Source: Mesorhizobium sp. B2-3-4 (GTDB lineage Bacteria; Pseudomonadota; Alphaproteobacteria; Rhizobiales; Rhizobiaceae). From it: a stretch of 64,000 bases of DNA. The stretch lies in contig NZ_VFVY01000002.1 of the NCBI RefSeq assembly GCF_006442315.1, forward strand, positions 124,001 through 188,000, in the 5' to 3' direction. The notes below the pieces were generated by a model. That model worked only from the letters and a program-made list of their open reading frames with translations, had not been told where the DNA came from and searched no databases. Each line of letters begins with the position of its first letter. Position 1 is the first letter of the stretch. Position numbers and translations under genes: made by a program. Positions 35,107 to 43,111 of the stretch are shown piece after piece.

Positions 35107-35724
35107 TCGGCCTACTACCAGGCCGGTGCCGTGACCCATGAGATCGTCGGCGCCGCGCAGGTCGACCGGCGCGGCCGCGTCAACACCATCGCGCTGCGCA
35201 AGCCGAGCGGCGGCTCGATCCGGTTGCCGGGGCAGGGCGGCATGGCCGATGTCGCAAACATGCATCGAGACTATTTGCTTTACGTCCCCCGCCATTCGAT
35301 CCAGTCGTTGGTCGACGAGGTCGAGATTGTCAGTTCGGCGCGTGGATTGCTGACGCCGGCCGAACGCGAGCCGATGGGCTATCGCACCGGCAAGGCGCTG
35401 GTCTTCACCGATCTCTGCGTCTTCCGGCTCGACGAGGGGACGAGGGAGTTGGCCGTCATCGAAACCATGCCCGGCGTCACGCGCCAGCAGATCCGCGATG
35501 CCACCGGATTTGCCGTGACCTTCGATGCCGATTGCCGCGAGGTCTCGTTGCCGTCCAGCGATACGCTCGCGGTCCTGCGCGATCGCATCGATCCACTTGG
35601 CCTGCGCCGCCTGGAATTCGTCAGCGCCAAGGAGCGCGGCGCGCTCATCGCCGAGATACTCGAGGCCGACCGCGCGGTGGTCGAGCGCTGCGTTGCCGCG
35701 CAGGGATTGCCGATCGCAAGCTGA
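35107..35724 (+). pseudogene. Downstream remainder of the fused IpdAB-like gene (beta part after the TAG)
   Basis: This stretch continues the previous gene in the same reading frame after its TAG. It begins SAYYQAGAVTHEIVGAAQVD, a junction that reads through the TAG exactly where a beta subunit would. Later blocks include RRGRVNTIALRKP, VDEVEIVSSARG and VFTDLCVFRLDEG, like GctB/IpdB. The GTG at 35131 could restart translation but would lack the first third of the beta domain. It is most simply a nonsense-interrupted gene. Readthrough or a sequencing error are alternatives. Confidence 0.65.
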
Positions 35725-35733
35725 GGAGCGTTC

Positions 35734-36579
35734 ATGAACAAGCCATTGCTCGACATGTCGGCCGCGCGCGTCTTCTTCGACGGCATCTTCACCAGCCCGC
35801 GTGTCGCCCATCCCGAGGGCGTGGCCGTCCACCACGATGGCTCGATCTGGTGCGGCACCGAAACCGGTGACCTCTTGCGGCTGGCCGCCGATGGCGGCTC
35901 GGTCCAGCGTATGGGCGGCACGGATGGGTTTCTGCTCGGCATCGCTTTCGACAGCGCGGGCAACTGCTTTGCCTGTGATCTGAAACATGCCGCGATCTTC
36001 CGCTGGGACGCTGTGACAGGTCGCATGGAGCGCTTCGCGTCGTCAGGCATACGCGTGCCGAACTATCCGATCGTCGATGAAGCCAGGGGCTGGCTCTATG
36101 TGTCGGACAGCGTTGGTGAAGACAATCGTTCGGGCATCTTCCGCTACGATCTCGGAACCGGCGAGGGTGACCCCTGGTGCCGGGACACCATGTCCTTCGC
36201 CAACGGCATGGCCATGGCGCCGGATGGCGACGGCCTCTATGTCGTCGAAAGCGACGCCCCCTGCATCAGCCATGTGCCGATCCTTGCCGACGGTACGGCA
36301 GGTCCTCGAAAAATAGTCATCAAAGGCGTGCGCAATGTACCCGATGGCCTCGCCTTCGCGTCTGACGGTTCGCTGTTCATCTCGTGCTACGAGCCAAGCC
36401 GCATCTATCGCTGGCATCAGGACAGAGGCCTTGAAATGCTGATCGAGGATCCGGCGGCGACCACGCTGGCGCACCCGACCAACATCGCCTTCAAGGGCGA
36501 CAAGCTCTACACCGCGAACCTTGGCCGCTGGCACATCACCGAGATCGATCTGGCGGGGCTCCCGGACGTGCGGGGCTAA
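35734..36579 (+). CDS. SMP-30/gluconolactonase-family protein
   Basis: The 281-residue six-bladed beta-propeller enzyme has metal-site residues recognisable from the family: Glu in HPEGVAVHHDGS, Asn in VPNYPIVDEARG, and FANGMAMAPDGDGLY, then PDGLAFASDGSLF. It hydrolyses sugar lactones or related esters. It lies ten bases after the interrupted CoA-transferase-like gene, with GAGGAGCGTTC before its ATG, so it is probably the last gene of the cassette. It may open a lactone formed when the SDR oxidises the imported sugar. Confidence 0.87.
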   Translation: MNKPLLDMSAARVFFDGIFTSPRVAHPEGVAVHHDGSIWCGTETGDLLRLAADGGSVQRMGGTDGFLLGIAFDSAGNCFACDLKHAAIFRWDAVTGRMERFASSGIRVPNYPIVDEARGWLYVSDSVGEDNRSGIFRYDLGTGEGDPWCRDTMSFANGMAMAPDGDGLYVVESDAPCISHVPILADGTAGPRKIVIKGVRNVPDGLAFASDGSLFISCYEPSRIYRWHQDRGLEMLIEDPAATTLAHPTNIAFKGDKLYTANLGRWHITEIDLAGLPDVRG

Positions 36580-36726
36580 CCATGACTGCCTCGGCGGTTG
36601 GTCAATAGTTTCATCGAGCTGGCATGCAGGTTTTCCAGACGGGTCGTGTAGTGCTCGTCCACGCACTTCACGTGGCACGCGGGCCAGTCATCGAGGCAAG
36701 GTCGCGCTCACGAAAAGGATGACCCT

Positions 36727-38073
36727 TTGACGATCTTCCCTTTCACCGAAGCAAGCCCGGTTCAATTTCAGGCGCCGTTGCCAAAAACGTCGGACGTGGT
36801 GGTTGTCGGCGGTGGCATCATCGGCGTGACCACGGCGCTGTTCCTGGCCCGGCGCAAGATATCCGTGACTTTGCTGGAAAAGGGACGTGTCGCCGCGGAA
36901 CAATCCTCGCGCAACTGGGGCTGGATCCGGCAGCAGGGGCGCGATGCCGACGAACTGCCCATCGTCATCGAGGCACAGCGTCTCTGGCGCCAACTGGCCG
37001 AAGAGTGCGGCGAGGACATCGGCCTGACGCAGACCGGCGTGACCTATCTTGCGCGCACCGACAAGGAAATGGCTGATTTCGCCAAGTTCCTGAAGATCGC
37101 GAAGGCGCATGACGTCGACACGCGTCTTCTCGACCAGGGCGAGACCGCGAGGCTGATCCCCGCCATGTCCCGTGCCTTCAAGGGCGCCATGACCACGCCG
37201 TCGGACATGCGTGCCGAGCCCTGGGTCGCGGTGCCGGCGCTTGCCCGCCTTGCCGCGCGTGCGGGTGTCACCATCGTCGAAAACTGCGCGGCACGCATGC
37301 TCGATATCTCGGCAGGGCGCGTCAGCGGGGTCTGGACCGAAAAAGGCCGCATCGCCACGTCGAACGTGCTTGTCGCCAGCGGCGCCTGGACGTCGCTTTT
37401 CCTGCGTGCCCATGGCGTCTCGATTCCGCAACTCAGCGTCCGCACGACCGTCGCGGCGACCGCGCCGATGCCGGAAATCCATGCGGGCGCCGCCGCCGAC
37501 GAACACATCGCCTTCCGGCGCAGAAAGGACGGTGGATACACGCTTGCCGCGGGAGGCAGCCACCTTCTCTATGTCGGGCCGGATGCATTGCGTCACGCGC
37601 CGAAATATCTGCCCGCCCTGAAGGCAAACCCTTTCGGCACACGCTACCGCCCGGTGGCGCCCTGCGCCTATCCGGACGCCTGGTCCACTCCGCGCAAATG
37701 GGATGCCGACAAAGAGAGTCCATTCGAAAGGATGCGCGTTCTCAATCCTGCCCCCGAGGCCAAGGCCCTGCGCGCCATCGACCGTGAGTTCAAGGGGCTT
37801 TTCCGGCAATTCGCGGCGGTGCCGCTTAGGGCGACCTGGGCCGGCATGATCGATGCGATGCCGGATGTCGTGCCTGTGGTCGATCGCGCCGCCGCGATTC
37901 CGGGCCTCGTCATCGCGACTGGGATGAGCGGCCACGGCTTTGGCATTGGCCCGGGCATGGGCCGCGTCCTGGCCGATCTGATCCAGGGCAACGGGACCGG
38001 GCACAATCTGCACAGGTTCCGCCAGTCCCGTTTCAGCGATGGCAGCCCGATCCAGCTGGGACCATCGCTTTAG
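36727..38073 (+). CDS. FAD-dependent oxidoreductase (DAO family)
   Basis: The 448-residue flavoprotein opens with a Rossmann fold, VVVGGGIIGVTTALFLARR near residues 24-42, and has the conserved LVASGAWTS later. The C-terminal GMSGHGFGIGPGMGR is a typical DAO flavin motif. The start is TTG 36727, preceded by AAAAGGATGACCC, because no ATG fits. The family oxidises amines or hydroxy acids. A 147-bp gap separates it from the lactonase gene, so its link to that cassette is uncertain. It is convergent with the ECF41 sigma gene. Confidence 0.85.
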   Translation: MTIFPFTEASPVQFQAPLPKTSDVVVVGGGIIGVTTALFLARRKISVTLLEKGRVAAEQSSRNWGWIRQQGRDADELPIVIEAQRLWRQLAEECGEDIGLTQTGVTYLARTDKEMADFAKFLKIAKAHDVDTRLLDQGETARLIPAMSRAFKGAMTTPSDMRAEPWVAVPALARLAARAGVTIVENCAARMLDISAGRVSGVWTEKGRIATSNVLVASGAWTSLFLRAHGVSIPQLSVRTTVAATAPMPEIHAGAAADEHIAFRRRKDGGYTLAAGGSHLLYVGPDALRHAPKYLPALKANPFGTRYRPVAPCAYPDAWSTPRKWDADKESPFERMRVLNPAPEAKALRAIDREFKGLFRQFAAVPLRATWAGMIDAMPDVVPVVDRAAAIPGLVIATGMSGHGFGIGPGMGRVLADLIQGNGTGHNLHRFRQSRFSDGSPIQLGPSL

Positions 38074-38121
38074 ACAGGATACTAGCGCCGGTCGGGACGA
38101 CATGTCCGGTCTGGCCATGCC

Positions 38122-38982
38122 CTAGTGCAGGTGCCTGAGCTTGTCGGGATTGCGCACGACATAGATGGCCGCGATCCTGCCGTCCTCGATGTCGAGCGCG
38201 GTGGTCTGGAATTCACCGTCGGCCTCCAGCGTGACGAAGCCAGGCAAACCGTTGATGAAACCGACGCGGATGAGCTTCGAGCCATGCGTGCGCAACCGGG
38301 CCGCCACCTGCTCATATTGCTTCATGACCGCATCGAAGCCCAGCGCCGGCTCGGTGGCCGCGGGCCGCTTGCCGCCGCCATCGGCATGCGCGCTGACATC
38401 GGCGCTCAGCATGGCGCCAAGCGCTTTCATGTCGCCGCTGCGCGAGGCTGCGAAGAAGGCTTCGGCAAGCTCGAGGCCATGCCGCCTTTCGACCGTGAAA
38501 CGAGGTCGCGCCTCACGGACATGGCCGCGCGCCCGGGCCGCGAGCTGGCGGCAAGCCGCCGGGTCGCGCTCGATTGCCGCCGCGACTTCTTCAAATCCCA
38601 GACCGAACACGTCGTGCAGCAGGAAGGCCGCCCGTTCGAGCGGAGACAGCCGTTCCAGCACCAGCATCAGGGGCAAGGTGACGTCTTCCACCTCGTCCTC
38701 CTCGACGATCGGGTCCGGAAGCCAGGGACCGACATAGGTCTCGCGTTTGCGGCGTGCGGATTTGAGCTGGTCGAGGCAAAGCCGCGTCACTGTACGGCGC
38801 AGGAATGCTTCGGGTTCGCGCACCGCGCCGCGATCGGCCTTCATCCAGCGGATGAAGGCCTCCTGCACGGCGTCCTCGGCGTCCGAGACCGAACCAAGCA
38901 TGCGGTAGGCGACGCGCATCAGCTTCGGACGCAGCGGGCCGAAGACCGCTGCGTCATCCTCCGCTGTGGAACCGGCCATCAA
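38122..38982 (-). CDS. ECF41-type RNA polymerase sigma factor (SigJ-like)
   Basis: The 286-residue sigma factor has sigma region 2 (LRPKLMRVAYRMLGSVSDAE) and region 4 (LGFEEVAAAIERDPAACRQ), followed by a fused SnoaL-like C-terminal domain. It carries the two ECF41 hallmarks, DGGGK and NPDKL, that regulate activity from within the protein. No anti-sigma gene is nearby, as expected for this group. Its ATG overlaps the CMD-protein gene stop (ATGA), so the pair is coupled. Its promoter is probably the one at 39488-39515. Confidence 0.9.
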   Translation of the reverse strand: MMAGSTAEDDAAVFGPLRPKLMRVAYRMLGSVSDAEDAVQEAFIRWMKADRGAVREPEAFLRRTVTRLCLDQLKSARRKRETYVGPWLPDPIVEEDEVEDVTLPLMLVLERLSPLERAAFLLHDVFGLGFEEVAAAIERDPAACRQLAARARGHVREARPRFTVERRHGLELAEAFFAASRSGDMKALGAMLSADVSAHADGGGKRPAATEPALGFDAVMKQYEQVAARLRTHGSKLIRVGFINGLPGFVTLEADGEFQTTALDIEDGRIAAIYVVRNPDKLRHLH

Positions 38983-39455
38983 GCCGCGGCCACCCGGGCG
39001 GCCTTTACGGCGGCCGGGTCGGCATAGAGCCCGAAACCGACGGCGATGCGGTTCCAGCCGTTGATGATGTTGATCGTCAAGGTGAGCTTGATCTGCTCCT
39101 CCTCCGTGAAGTGCGCCTTCAGCTCTTCATAAGCGCTGGCGCGGCCGGTGTCTTCGCAGAGCCGGGTCAAGGCCTCGGTCCAGGCCAGCGCGGCGCGTTC
39201 ACGGGCGCTGTAGCATGGTGCTTCGCGCCAGGCCGGCAGCAGATAGATGCGCTGCTCGGTTTCACCGTTCTCGCGCGCCTCGGTGGCGTGGAGGTTGATG
39301 CAGTTGGCGCAGCCGTTGATTTGCGAGGCACGCAGCTTCACCAGTTCGTTCAGGCTATGCTCGAGGCTTGCTGCGGCGGCGAGTTCGATCGAGGAGCGCT
39401 GCCAGCTCTTCATCAGCGAAGGGGCGGCGGCGAAAAGGTCGATTTTTGCGGTCAT
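38979..39455 (-). CDS. Carboxymuconolactone decarboxylase/AhpD-like protein
   Basis: The 158-residue protein has the alkylhydroperoxidase fold with the redox CxxC in NGCANCINLHATEAREN and the helix INIINGWNRIAV at the end. ATG 39455 follows AAGGAAGCCAGAC. It is the usual genomic neighbour of ECF41 sigma factors and is probably their regulatory partner or target. Its coding frame overlaps the sigma gene start. It likely reduces peroxides, quinones or similar electrophiles through the cysteine pair, but the substrate is unknown. Confidence 0.88.
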   Translation of the reverse strand: MTAKIDLFAAAPSLMKSWQRSSIELAAAASLEHSLNELVKLRASQINGCANCINLHATEARENGETEQRIYLLPAWREAPCYSARERAALAWTEALTRLCEDTGRASAYEELKAHFTEEEQIKLTLTINIINGWNRIAVGFGLYADPAAVKAARVAAA

Positions 39456-39487
39456 GTCTGGCTTCCTTCTGTTGGTGCCGACCACAT

Positions 39488-39515
39488 GACGAGTGAGGGC
39501 TTGCCTGATGTGACA
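39488..39515 (-). promoter_or_regulatory. Promoter matching the ECF41 consensus
   Basis: On the minus strand TGTCACA (39515-39509) is followed after 17 bases by CGTC (39491-39488). This matches the TGTCACA-CGTC promoter I recall for ECF41 sigma factors. It lies about 33 bp upstream of the CMD gene start, with a good ribosome-binding site after it. It would make the CMD-sigma operon self-controlled. Confidence 0.7.
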
Positions 39516-39546
39516 TGCAAGCCGGATTTATTTCTACGCGGACGGG

Positions 39547-40257
39547 CTAGTCCGGGTTCGCCTGGCCCGAATTGAACTTGCGCCGGGCGTTTTCCAGATG
39601 TTGCCGCATTGCCTGGCCGGCAGCTTCGGGATCGCGCCGCTCGATGGCTTCGTACACGGCTTTGTGGCCGGCGAAGCTGATGCGGTTTTCGAGCTCGGTG
39701 TTGGCCATGTGGATGCGCTGGTTGATCAGCCACTCCACCAGCGCTTCGTGCGCGGCGAGGAAAATCGGATTGCCGGGAATGGCCGTCAGCACGCGGTGAA
39801 ACGCGACGTCGGTGACGGCAAAGGCGCGGGCCCTTGCGATGGCGCGTTCGTTTTCGGCAAGTGCGGCCGCAAGCGCGTCGATCTGCTCACGGCTCGCCGT
39901 CTCGGCGGCATGGCGCGCGATCGAGACTTCGAGGAACAGGCGCAACTGCTCGAAATGGCCGATGCCGTCGGGCTGGTCCATCAAGAGATGCGCGGTGCCC
40001 GTCAACTGCTCCAGCATGTTCTTCGGTGTCGGCCGTGTCACCCTTGGCCGCTCACCGCTGTTGATGCGCACCAGCCCCATCTTTTCCAGCGCGAACAGCG
40101 CCTCGCGCACCGAGGGGCGGCCGACATCGAACATCGACATCAGCTCGCGCTCGGACGGCAGCGACGCGCCGACCGGGTAGACCTCGTCGCGGATCATCGC
40201 CTCCAGGCGGAGGCGGACTTCGTCGGACAATTTTTTTCGAACCGGCATATTGTGCAT
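39547..40257 (-). CDS. FadR/GntR-family regulator, NanR-like
   Basis: The 236-residue regulator has a winged helix (about 10-80, RKKLSDEVRLRLEAMIRDE, then SERELMSMFDVGRPSVREAL) and an FCD effector domain with metal-type residues (FHRVLTAIPGNPIF). The sequence looks NanR-like, and the divergent cassette ends in an N-acetylneuraminate-lyase-like gene. It is divergent from the Dpp-type binding-protein gene, and an inverted repeat overlaps its start codon (40257-40283). I expect it to repress the importer and aldolase until sialic acid or a relative binds. The ligand is inferred. Confidence 0.82.
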   Translation of the reverse strand: MHNMPVRKKLSDEVRLRLEAMIRDEVYPVGASLPSERELMSMFDVGRPSVREALFALEKMGLVRINSGERPRVTRPTPKNMLEQLTGTAHLLMDQPDGIGHFEQLRLFLEVSIARHAAETASREQIDALAAALAENERAIARARAFAVTDVAFHRVLTAIPGNPIFLAAHEALVEWLINQRIHMANTELENRISFAGHKAVYEAIERRDPEAAGQAMRQHLENARRKFNSGQANPD

Positions 40258-40283
40258 GGTCTACCTTTTAAGCTATTAGACCA
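40257..40283. promoter_or_regulatory. Inverted repeat overlapping the NanR-like start codon
   Basis: TGGTCTA (40257-40263) and TAGACCA (40277-40283) are perfect inverted copies around 13 bases. The left arm begins at the first base of the ATG of the divergent regulator gene, and the repeat lies about 185 bp before the importer gene. A GntR-type dimer bound here would block its own translation start region. Confidence 0.55.
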
Positions 40284-40466
40284 GTCGCCGCAAGCGAGGA
40301 CTTGCGCAACCAAGGGATGGAAGAGGCCGCCGCTTGCCGAGGAGCACCGGTGGTTCAAGGGCGAGAAGCCTGGATCAGGCCGCCTGAAAAGAGGGCGTGC
40401 CGCCCCCAGTCTCGGCCCGGCCGGCAACGGAACGCCGATGCGACAAACGCAAGGGAGGAGAAGTCC

Positions 40467-42068
40467 ATGAGACGACTGTTGATGAGCCTTGTGCCGGTGC
40501 TGGCGCTGATGTTCGCGGCCGGTGTCGCCAGGGCGGCGGATGGTGGCACGTTCCGCTCCGCCATGCGCACTGGCTGCATCGAGATGGGTACGCTGCACAC
40601 CACTTGCGGCCATCGGCTCGACGAGACGGTGCTGCAGGGCCTCGTCCACATCAAGTGGACGGGCGATGGCGTGCAGCCGATGCTGGCCGAGAGCTGGAAG
40701 ACCAGCGACGGCGGCAAGACTTACGTCTTCAATCTGCGCCATGGCGTCAAATGGCATGACGGCCAGCCCTTTACCGCCAAGGACGTCGTGTTCAGCCTCA
40801 ATCTCTACGCCAATCCCAAGGTCGGCTCGCCCTGGGCGCAGAAGCTTTCCGCCGTGGCCGGATACAAGGCTTTCCAGGACGGCTCAGCCACGTCGCTGGC
40901 CGGGGTCAAGGCGCTCGATGACAACACTGTTCAGATCGAACTCGACAGCGCCAAGCCGCTCTGGGTCGAGTTGCAGCTCATCGCCATCTCGATTTTTCCC
41001 GAGCACATTCTGGGCAAGGTCGCGCCCGCCGACATCAAGGGCAATGCCTTTTGGGTCAACCGCGTCGGCACCGGCCCGTTCGTGTGGAAGAAATATGAGA
41101 GCGACCAGTATGTCGAGGTCGACCGCAATCCCGACTATTTCCTAGGCGCGCCGAAGCTCGACCGCATCATCTACCAGATCTACAAGGATGTGCCGCCGAT
41201 CATCGCCGCGCTCGAGACGCAGGAGGTCGACGCCATGTCCTATGAGGGCGGCGGCGTGCCGATATCCGAGCTCCCACGTCTTCAGAAGCTCGACTACCTG
41301 ACCGTGCTGCCGAAATTCTCCGCCGGCCTGCCGACCTACCTGCAGTTCAATCTGGAGAACAAGCGCTTTGCCGATGTGAGCGTGCGCCAGGCCATGCTCT
41401 ACGCCATCGACCGCAAGGCCATCATCGAGACCGTCAAGCAGGGCGCCGGCGAACTCTTGAACACGCTGTTCCCGCAGGATTGGGCGCGCGCCAAGGACTT
41501 GGAACCCTACGACTACAATCCCGACAAGGCCAAGCAACTGCTCACCGACGCCGGCTGGGATGCGAGCCAGCCGGTCGATTTCATCTACTACTACTCCGAC
41601 CAGATGAACGTCGACACCGTCACCGCCATCCAGAGCTATCTGGCCGCCGTCGGCGTCAACATCCAGCCGCGCCTGCTCGATCCGGCCGCGATCAACCAGA
41701 TCTATGCCGACGGCAGCTTCCAGATGGGCTTCTTCGCGCAAGGCATGGGGCTCGATCCCTCTCTCGGGTCGCCGCTTGTCGTGTGCGGCGCCAAGCCGCT
41801 CGCCATGGGCTATTGCAACCCCAAGGTCGACGAACTCTTCAACAAGGGGCTCGAATCCAACGACCGCGCCACGCGCGCCGCCAGCTACCAGGAGGCCTCG
41901 CGCATCCTCAACCAGGATCTGCCCAAGGCCTGGCTGTGGAACGAGGTGCGTCCGCTTGCTTTCAACAATCGCATCGTCGGCCTCGCGCAGCACTTCAAGG
42001 AACAGCCACTCGTGATCTTCAACCACCCCGTCTACAACGAGGTCGAGAAGTGGGAGGTGGCGAAATAG
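40467..42068 (+). CDS. ABC transporter substrate-binding protein, family 5 (Dpp/Opp-like)
   Basis: The 533-residue precursor has a signal peptide (MRRLLMSLVPVLALMFAAGV, cut near ARA-AD) and a large family 5 binding-protein fold typical of peptide, nickel or sialic-acid importers (LNLYANPKVG, WHDGQPFTAKDVV, TLFPQDWARAKDL). GGGAGGAG lies 6 bases before ATG 40467. It is the first gene of a rightward operon with two permeases, a fused ATPase and an aldolase. The ligand is likely a small acidic sugar or peptide. A SatABCD-type sialic-acid role is inferred from the aldolase. Confidence 0.9.
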   Translation: MRRLLMSLVPVLALMFAAGVARAADGGTFRSAMRTGCIEMGTLHTTCGHRLDETVLQGLVHIKWTGDGVQPMLAESWKTSDGGKTYVFNLRHGVKWHDGQPFTAKDVVFSLNLYANPKVGSPWAQKLSAVAGYKAFQDGSATSLAGVKALDDNTVQIELDSAKPLWVELQLIAISIFPEHILGKVAPADIKGNAFWVNRVGTGPFVWKKYESDQYVEVDRNPDYFLGAPKLDRIIYQIYKDVPPIIAALETQEVDAMSYEGGGVPISELPRLQKLDYLTVLPKFSAGLPTYLQFNLENKRFADVSVRQAMLYAIDRKAIIETVKQGAGELLNTLFPQDWARAKDLEPYDYNPDKAKQLLTDAGWDASQPVDFIYYYSDQMNVDTVTAIQSYLAAVGVNIQPRLLDPAAINQIYADGSFQMGFFAQGMGLDPSLGSPLVVCGAKPLAMGYCNPKVDELFNKGLESNDRATRAASYQEASRILNQDLPKAWLWNEVRPLAFNNRIVGLAQHFKEQPLVIFNHPVYNEVEKWEVAK

Positions 42069-42154
42069 CCGCGGATACCCTTGCCGGTCGCGGGGCTCTG
42101 ACCGAGCCTCACGATCCGTTGTCTCAGAGCCGCCTTCAACCATAGGAGAGGCCC

Positions 42155-43111
42155 GTGCTCAGCTATCTCCTGCGCAAATTGCTGCTCAGCATCCCGGTGC
42201 TGTTCGGCGTCACGGTGATCGTCTTCGCCATCGCGCACGCCATGCCGGGCGACGCGGTGCTGGCGATGATCACGGCGGAGGCGCCGTCGAGCGAGGCACT
42301 GATCGCCATGCGGCGCGGCGAACTCGGCCTCGATCAGCCGGTCTACATCCAGTACCTCAACTGGATCGGCCAGATCCTGCACGGCAATCTCGGCCGTTCC
42401 TTCGTCAATGGCCGCAGCGTCGGCGACATCATCGTCGAGCGGTTGCCGATGACGCTGGAGCTGATGGGCGTCGCATTGCTCGTCGCTTTCGTCGTCGGCA
42501 CCACCCTCGGCGTCATCTCGGCGCTGAAGCAATACAAGCTCACCGACTATTCGCTGACGCTTGCCGGCTTTGTCGGCGTCTCGATCCCGGACTTCTTCAT
42601 GGGCCTGTTGCTCGTCTACGTCTTTGCGCTGGAGCTGCGCTGGCTGCCGTCGTCGGGCATCTCCACGGCTGGCGAGGGCTTCTCGCTCCTCGACAATCTC
42701 AGGCACCTGATCCTGCCGGCGGCCGCACTTTCCCTGTTCCGCGCCGCGATCTTCATGCGCTACGCCCGCGCCGGCATGCTCGAAGTACTGAACCAGAGCT
42801 ATATGCGCACCGCCAAGGCCAAGGGGCTGAAGCCGCGCACCATCACGCTGCGCCACGGCCTGCGCAATGCGCTGATCCCGCTGGTCACCGTCTTTGGCCT
42901 CGCTCTGCCGACCTTGTTCGGCGGCTCTGTGGTGATCGAGACCATTTTTCAGTGGCCGGGCATCGGCCTGATGTTCATCGATTCCGTCGTCAACCGGGAT
43001 AGTCCCGTCATCATGGGCTATGTGCTGATCACCGCCATCATCGTCATGCTGGCCAATCTCGCCACCGATCTTGCCTACAGCGTGCTCGACCCACGGGTGA
43101 GCTATGGCTGA
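42155..43111 (+). CDS. ABC transporter permease, DppB-like
   Basis: The 318-residue inner-membrane permease starts with a hydrophobic segment (LLSIPVLFGVTVIVFAIAHA) and has the family EAA-type loop (YMRTAKAKGLKPRTI) near residue 210. Six membrane helices are expected, and GGSVVIETIFQWPGIG is a typical DppB stretch. It pairs with the DppC-like permease encoded next, and its stop overlaps that gene by eight bases. A gap of 86 bp separates it from the binding-protein gene; AGGAGAGGCCC precedes the start codon. Confidence 0.92.
   Translation: MLSYLLRKLLLSIPVLFGVTVIVFAIAHAMPGDAVLAMITAEAPSSEALIAMRRGELGLDQPVYIQYLNWIGQILHGNLGRSFVNGRSVGDIIVERLPMTLELMGVALLVAFVVGTTLGVISALKQYKLTDYSLTLAGFVGVSIPDFFMGLLLVYVFALELRWLPSSGISTAGEGFSLLDNLRHLILPAAALSLFRAAIFMRYARAGMLEVLNQSYMRTAKAKGLKPRTITLRHGLRNALIPLVTVFGLALPTLFGGSVVIETIFQWPGIGLMFIDSVVNRDSPVIMGYVLITAIIVMLANLATDLAYSVLDPRVSYG

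Noticed and set aside
36580..36726. Possible short gene between the lactonase and FAD oxidoreductase genes
   Set aside because: The only ATG frame is 8 codons long and nothing else is visible; it is probably just a promoter region.
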